Source: Nepenthes gracilis
Taxonomy: Eukaryota > Streptophyta > Magnoliopsida > Caryophyllales > Nepenthaceae
Reading direction: 5' to 3'
Assembly: GCA_033239525.1 (NCBI GenBank)
Contig: BSYO01000036.1
Span: 2,130,126-2,194,125 of the forward strand
DNA: 64,000 bases
A program made the translations under genes and the position numbers. Positions 61,001 to 64,000 of the stretch are shown one piece after another. The stretch's first letter is position 1. Each line of letters begins with the position of its first letter. The notes beneath the pieces are model-generated. The model was not told the DNA's origin, searched no databases, and was given only the letters and a program-made list of their open reading frames with translations.

Positions 61001-64000
61001 TAAAGAACTAATATCTAACAAAGTGTAACAGTCCTTCAACCAAAAGAAGAAAGAAAAAACCAAAACAATCAGGCGCTGCTAGAGTTGTCTTATACTTCCA
61101 AAGGTAAGTATTTTATCCTAATAATTCAAATTGTTAAGATTATAAGGTGGGTTCAACACATTATCATATATTATTATAGTTCTAAGTCCAAGTTGCTATG
61201 ATTAAATCCTCACTGTCAAGAGTATGATTGCATAATACAGCATAAAAATGAAAAGATCCTAACAGGACCCAAAACAAACAACTGGAATCAGCAATCCTTC
61301 ATAACTTACTACATTACGTCAAATACTGGAACTTGTGCGAGAGTCTTCTTATACTTCAAAATGTGGGGATTTTACCATGATAAATCAAACAATTAAAATT
61401 ATTAAATGAGTCCAACGTATTATAATGTTTTGTCAAAATATCAAGTCCAAGTTGCCAGTATGAAATCCCTACTGTTGAAAAAATAAAAAGAATATTAAAA
61501 ATGAAATGAACCTAACAGGACTCAAAGCAAACAATTGGAACCTACAATCCTACATAACTAGTAGATTACGCCAAATACCGAAGCTGAAGTATCTAATATA
61601 ATACTTGCCATCAACTTGCAATCCAAAACCAAGCCCGCAACACAAAGAAAAACAGATGCTTGTAGACTAACTCCACCAAAACAAACGAGTTCTAGACATT
61701 ATACTTCAATTTTCAATAATGTACCAGCTTGAATATTCGTATTATAGATGTAAATATCGACTAATATGTATTAGTATAGGGCTTTCCAACACCTATATTT
61801 TTCAATACCGTGACAATATCATAATATATTGACGCATTAACGATATATAAGCCGATATACCTGATATTTGGCTTATCAATTTATAATTCTCAGAATCTTT
61901 TTTCTTCTACTATATTCGAAGTCAATTTATATTATCCGATACCAATATGTCATAACTAATCCGAATACTAATATTTTCACCTATGGTCCATATACTTTCA
62001 TCCGCAACAACCTCTAAATGGTTTATAACTCTGAGCTTCAAATCAAAATTATGAATATGAAAAGAGCATAGTTGTCATTAAGCTATACTAATAACAAAGT
62101 TCTAAGCTCCTATAACAGGCAATACATTGATTTCAAACCTTAATTTCAACTTTTCAAGGATACAAAATGACTTACAGCTTCAAGCACTTAGATTTTTTAC
62201 AGTTGCAACGCTTGCAAGCATCACCTTCCCCACTATTTTCTAATCTTCTCCTGCAAAATTGGCTTCATGACCTTAATCAAAACACTAAATACATTCAATC
62301 AGAACTACAGTAAAGTAACTCTATTAAAAATTGTAAGTTTATTGCACTTGCCTCTTTTTCTTGGGAGTATTTTGTGCTAACTCGTCCCCAGCTACATATG
62401 TAGATGCCGGAGGAGAATCCTCTGCACCTTGAATGGCGTTTTCTGTAGGACCCATGGCTTTTTCCAAAGAGGTAGGACATGAAGATTTTATCGGAGATTC
62501 ACAGGAGGTTGTCGGGGAAACTGTTAGTGGTTCATCGGAAGAAACAGTTTCCTTCTGAAGTGCCTGGCAGCTCTTAGAAGCAGCAGCAAGTGCATTTAAA
62601 TGCAAGCCAATTCCGGAGAAAATGCACCCAGAAGAATCGCCTCTGAGCTTACACGGAAGCAGCTTCTTATTGATCGCAACTTTTCCTTCATTGAGGGATG
62701 CATTAGAAGAAGCAGAAATTAGACCACCATCTACGCTCTTCTTACTTCCCGGAATCTCAAAAAATAGACAGCGCCTTCGCATGCTGCGACTCAAATTCTG
62801 AGCAGGATACATAATTGAACAGGAAGAAACTTCATAAGAAAAAAAGGGAAGGGACGAAAAAAACGGAAAATGCTGCTTGGATGGCAAGAAAATCATCAAT
62901 TATGCAAAACGGATGATATAACAACATGAGGACTAAAACCTTAATACACAGTAGTTTGTGGAAATTGATAAATATACAACTGAAAAATCCCTAAAAATGG
63001 GAATGAAAACAGGATGCAGCTCTATACACAAAGCTCCCACGTCGTATGGGTTGGGGCGGGCCACACCGCCTTACCCATATATTGTATAAGTGACTATTTT
63101 GGTGATTTGAAACCAATTTAATTAGCACTGCAAATGAGCTTAGCCATCCATCAACAACTAAAAGGCCTGGCTTGATAAATGCTAGTTCAAGCATTTTTTG
63201 GTTGAAAAAAGGAGCAAAACCCAAGTCTAATTTTATAACTTGTTCGGAAAATGAGCCAAGCCTAAATCTGAATAGCTTGGTCAGGCTTACTCATGGGCTC
63301 ATGAATAAATTGCACATGGGATCATAAACAGGCTAGTTTAAGGGCCAATAAAGATAAAATTACCGAATTTCAATAATCTGCGAAATACAACAAAATTTTG
63401 GAAACAAGTTTGATAAATAAATTTATGTCCTCATCAGCCAAAGGTTGCAGTGTGTCTCCACTCTTCAATGGCAACAAACTTGAAAATGGAACCTTATGTA
63501 TGTATGTATCTCAAAGACAAGAGAAAAGAAAATTTCTCACCTCATTCTCCCATTTCACATCGGAATGGCTAGTGAAGCAATCATCCATAGAGGCACTTGG
63601 CCAGTTATCTTGTGCCTGGTTTATTTTCTTCTTCCCATTGTTTTCTGCAGACAGAGTGAACTGATCTTTGGTCTCATCCCAGTCATCAGAACTCGTAGAA
63701 CCAACGTGATGAGAAATCAGATGAAAGTTAGCATCATCTGGTGGACTAGCCGTCAAAAGAGAAGCAAAAAAACTGCTTTCTGCATCCATTGGCCTCTGAA
63801 GCGGCTTTTTTAAAGCTGCAGCATTGTTGGGTGAGCCAAAAACTAAAGCATCAGAAATCAAAATCTCCCAATCACAGCTAGTCCCCTCTTTGATTTCTTC
63901 CATTTTCTCATAATTCAATTCAGTTTTGAATGAGCCTCTTCTAAAAGGCTCATCAATGGATGGTACAAGTGCTGATGTGTCTGGCTCGCAATTAGTTTCA
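49511..64000 (-). CDS. TSO1-like CXC-domain (CPP family) protein, 5' end outside the window
   Basis: Eight minus-strand exons are visible: 64000-63541 (continues off the edge), 62797-62352, 62250-62176, 60336-60156, 60057-59962, 59220-59154, 51293-51140 and 49859-49511. All phases agree and give 608 residues in the window. CPP proteins bind DNA through two Cys-rich CXC (tesmin/TSO1) motifs and, in plants, act with DREAM/MYB3R complexes in cell division and flower development. CXC1 reads [19 protein letters not shown], then FAAGVYC; CXC2 reads [17 protein letters not shown], then [15 protein letters not shown]; the [10 protein letters not shown] linker joins them. The MRRRCLFFE and [10 protein letters not shown] motifs and the C-terminal [15 protein letters not shown] match TSO1/SOL proteins. 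The intron after exon 62797-62352 uses a GC donor (AG|GCAAGT). The intron between 59154 and 51293 is 7.9 kb because of nested LTR elements. Confidence 0.9.
49860..51139. other. Last intron of the TSO1-like gene
   Basis: AT-rich intron with GT-AG ends in a minus-strand reading. Nothing coding or mobile was recognised in it. Confidence 0.6.
51996..53081 (-). repeat. 3' LTR of the Sirevirus-like element
   Basis: This LTR is 1086 bases long. It carries the TATA box (TATAAATA on the minus strand, 52638-52645) and the GC-rich array at 52690-52965. It differs from the 5' LTR mainly in short clusters, for example near 52200-52225 and 52340-52365. Confidence 0.88.
52638..52965 (-). promoter_or_regulatory. 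CTCGAGCG array and TATA box, 3' LTR
   Basis: GCTCGAGC occurs at about 52698, 52749, 52801, 52852, 52903 and 52950, the middle three with an exact 51-base period. GCATCGAGCGGCC lies between them. On the minus strand the array runs into a TATA box about 50 bases further on. The motif is the same as that upstream of TATA in the unrelated solo LTR at 9721-9874. Confidence 0.65.
53612..54904 (-). pseudogene. Envelope-position ORF of the Sirevirus-like element, frameshifted
   Basis: The minus-strand reading starts [18 protein letters not shown] near 54880 and runs to RGWASVV. It then changes frame to [32 protein letters not shown] and FFEWSTY (54690-54259), and changes frame again after that. The VQEFYSN.../VRG... 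pattern is that of the plant-transposon domain often found where an envelope-like gene sits in Sireviruses and related elements. The C-terminus has an 18-residue coil repeat ([15 protein letters not shown]). At least two or three frameshifts break it. The role of such proteins is unknown. Confidence 0.6.
53671..53815 (-). repeat. 54-base tandem repeat, three copies
   Basis: Units start at 53671, 53725 and 53779 with GAGTGTCCAA. On the minus strand each encodes an 18-residue coil-like unit containing [10 protein letters not shown]. The copy at 53779 has one extra base (GCGCACTCC instead of GCGCATCC), which shifts the frame. Confidence 0.8.
54927..55040. repeat. (TA)n-rich microsatellite inside the Sirevirus-like element
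   Basis: Long TATATA runs broken by GTATA, GATATA and AAATAAATA words. They lie between the envelope-position ORF and its GC-rich leader (minus-strand order). Confidence 0.8.
55041..55843 (-). other. GC-rich leader between gag and the envelope-position ORF
   Basis: This is where pol should be. On the minus strand it holds an A-rich run (T-run on plus, about 55719-55760), then a GC-rich stretch with GCGGCGGCGCC and CCTCCTCC words. It has the look of a gene 5' leader with possible splice sites (ACGGTAATTTT at 55493), but I recognise no protein. It includes a run of short direct repeats, GACTGCCCGT, at 55051-55100. Confidence 0.4.
55844..57652 (-). pseudogene. Sirevirus-like gag with one in-frame stop
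   Basis: Translation from ATG 57652 gives a Copia-type gag: [19 protein letters not shown], then [28 protein letters not shown] and [11 protein letters not shown]. It runs 280 codons to a TAA at 56812-56810. The same frame continues directly with the first zinc knuckle [14 protein letters not shown] and an acidic coiled-coil part to about 56171. A later, shifted frame has a second knuckle [14 protein letters not shown] and ends RVQRLNQK near 55844. Two knuckles with a long coiled coil between them are usual in Sirevirus gag. The stop and frameshifts probably disable it. Confidence 0.8.
57696..58766 (-). repeat. 5' LTR of the Sirevirus-like element
   Basis: This LTR is 1071 bases long. Its minus-strand TATA box (TATAAATA) is at 58340-58347 and its CTCGAGCG array at about 58395-58655. 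In this copy several array units read CGGCG where the other LTR has CGAGCG, which may be real or a base-calling artefact. Confidence 0.88.
58340..58655 (-). promoter_or_regulatory. CTCGAGCG array and TATA box, 5' LTR
   Basis: Same arrangement as in the 3' LTR: GCTCGAGCG words at about 58447, 58495, 58595 and 58641, then TATAAATA about 50 bases downstream on the minus strand. Confidence 0.6.
58767..59090. repeat. Degenerate short tandem repeat on ATTCCGG
   Basis: This contains about twenty imperfect units of about 14-16 bases such as ATTCCGGTCAACTTTC, ATTCCGGCCAATTTTA and CATACCGGTCAATC. It forms the end of the L1 LTR split by the nested element. Confidence 0.75.
59221..59961. other. TSO1-like intron between the two parts of CXC2
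   Basis: A 741-base GT-AG intron in minus-strand reading. It has a patch at about 59660-59840 rich in CCGG words (TAGCCGGTTTT, ACCGGGTTTTG). No gene was seen. Confidence 0.55.
60337..62175. repeat. TSO1-like intron with two repeat families
   Basis: A 1.8 kb intron. Blocks at about 60427-60640 and 61745-61990 share GATAT/ATATCGG-type words (ATATCATAATATATT, GATACCAATATG) and are related to 36010-36210. Between them is an imperfect tandem duplication with a period of about 259 bases (units from about 61081 and 61340; both contain TTATACTTC, TCCAAGTTGC, CCTAACAGGAC). It looks like old MITE-type DNA. Confidence 0.55.
62990..63080 (-). mobile_element. 3' fragment of a plant SINE
   Basis: On the minus strand the sequence GGTAAGGCGGTGTGGCCCGC, then CCAACCCATACGACGTGGGA and GCTTTGTGTATAGAGCTGC, resembles the tail of the widespread Au-type plant SINE. 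The tRNA-derived head (A and B boxes) is missing. It sits in the TSO1-like intron between 62797 and 63541. Confidence 0.45.

Overview
The window is nuclear DNA from a flowering plant, most likely a eudicot. It holds spliced genes with GT-AG introns for chlorophyllase, an IQ67-domain protein, a CXC-domain (TSO1-like) protein and a plant EGF-like protein. These sit in AT-rich DNA full of LTR retrotransposons, MITE-like elements and microsatellites. The species cannot be named from this sequence. No rRNA, tRNA, CRISPR array or prokaryotic operon was seen.

Layout. (1) 1-14490: two chlorophyllase genes in tandem on the minus strand. One has only exon 1 inside the window (1528-1827). The other has exon 1 at 14028-14324 and exon 2 at 2905-3582, with a 10.4 kb intron. 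The first exons and the DNA downstream of them form a segmental duplication (1-1990 and 9293-14490). The second copy was later interrupted by a 2.8 kb solo LTR and a TRIM element. Broken FAR1-related (MULE-derived) sequences lie in these introns in both orientations. (2) 14491-21185: intergenic, retrotransposon-derived. (3) 21186-37535: a six-exon minus-strand EGF-like secreted protein gene. Its second intron is 13.8 kb and carries an 11.3 kb Copia element, itself invaded by a Gypsy-type LTR and a 1.7 kb tandem duplication. (4) 37536-43555: intergenic, with a MITE and an old LTR. (5) 43556-46166: a three-exon plus-strand IQD gene. (6) 46167-49510: repeat-rich intergenic DNA. (7) 49511-64000: a minus-strand TSO1-like CXC gene, open at the right edge. 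One intron of about 0.12 kb has grown to 7.9 kb through an LTR that was later split by a 6.8 kb Sirevirus-like element. That inner element has gag and an envelope-position ORF but no polymerase.

The genes do not form a pathway; they are ordinary dispersed plant genes. The theme of the window is intron growth by nested transposons with readable target-site duplications. The most unusual pattern is that the intact-looking LTRs of two unrelated retrotransposon superfamilies carry CTCGAGCG-rich arrays directly upstream of their TATA boxes. Exon joins given here come from reading frame, splice-site dinucleotides and remembered family motifs; no transcript data or database search was available.
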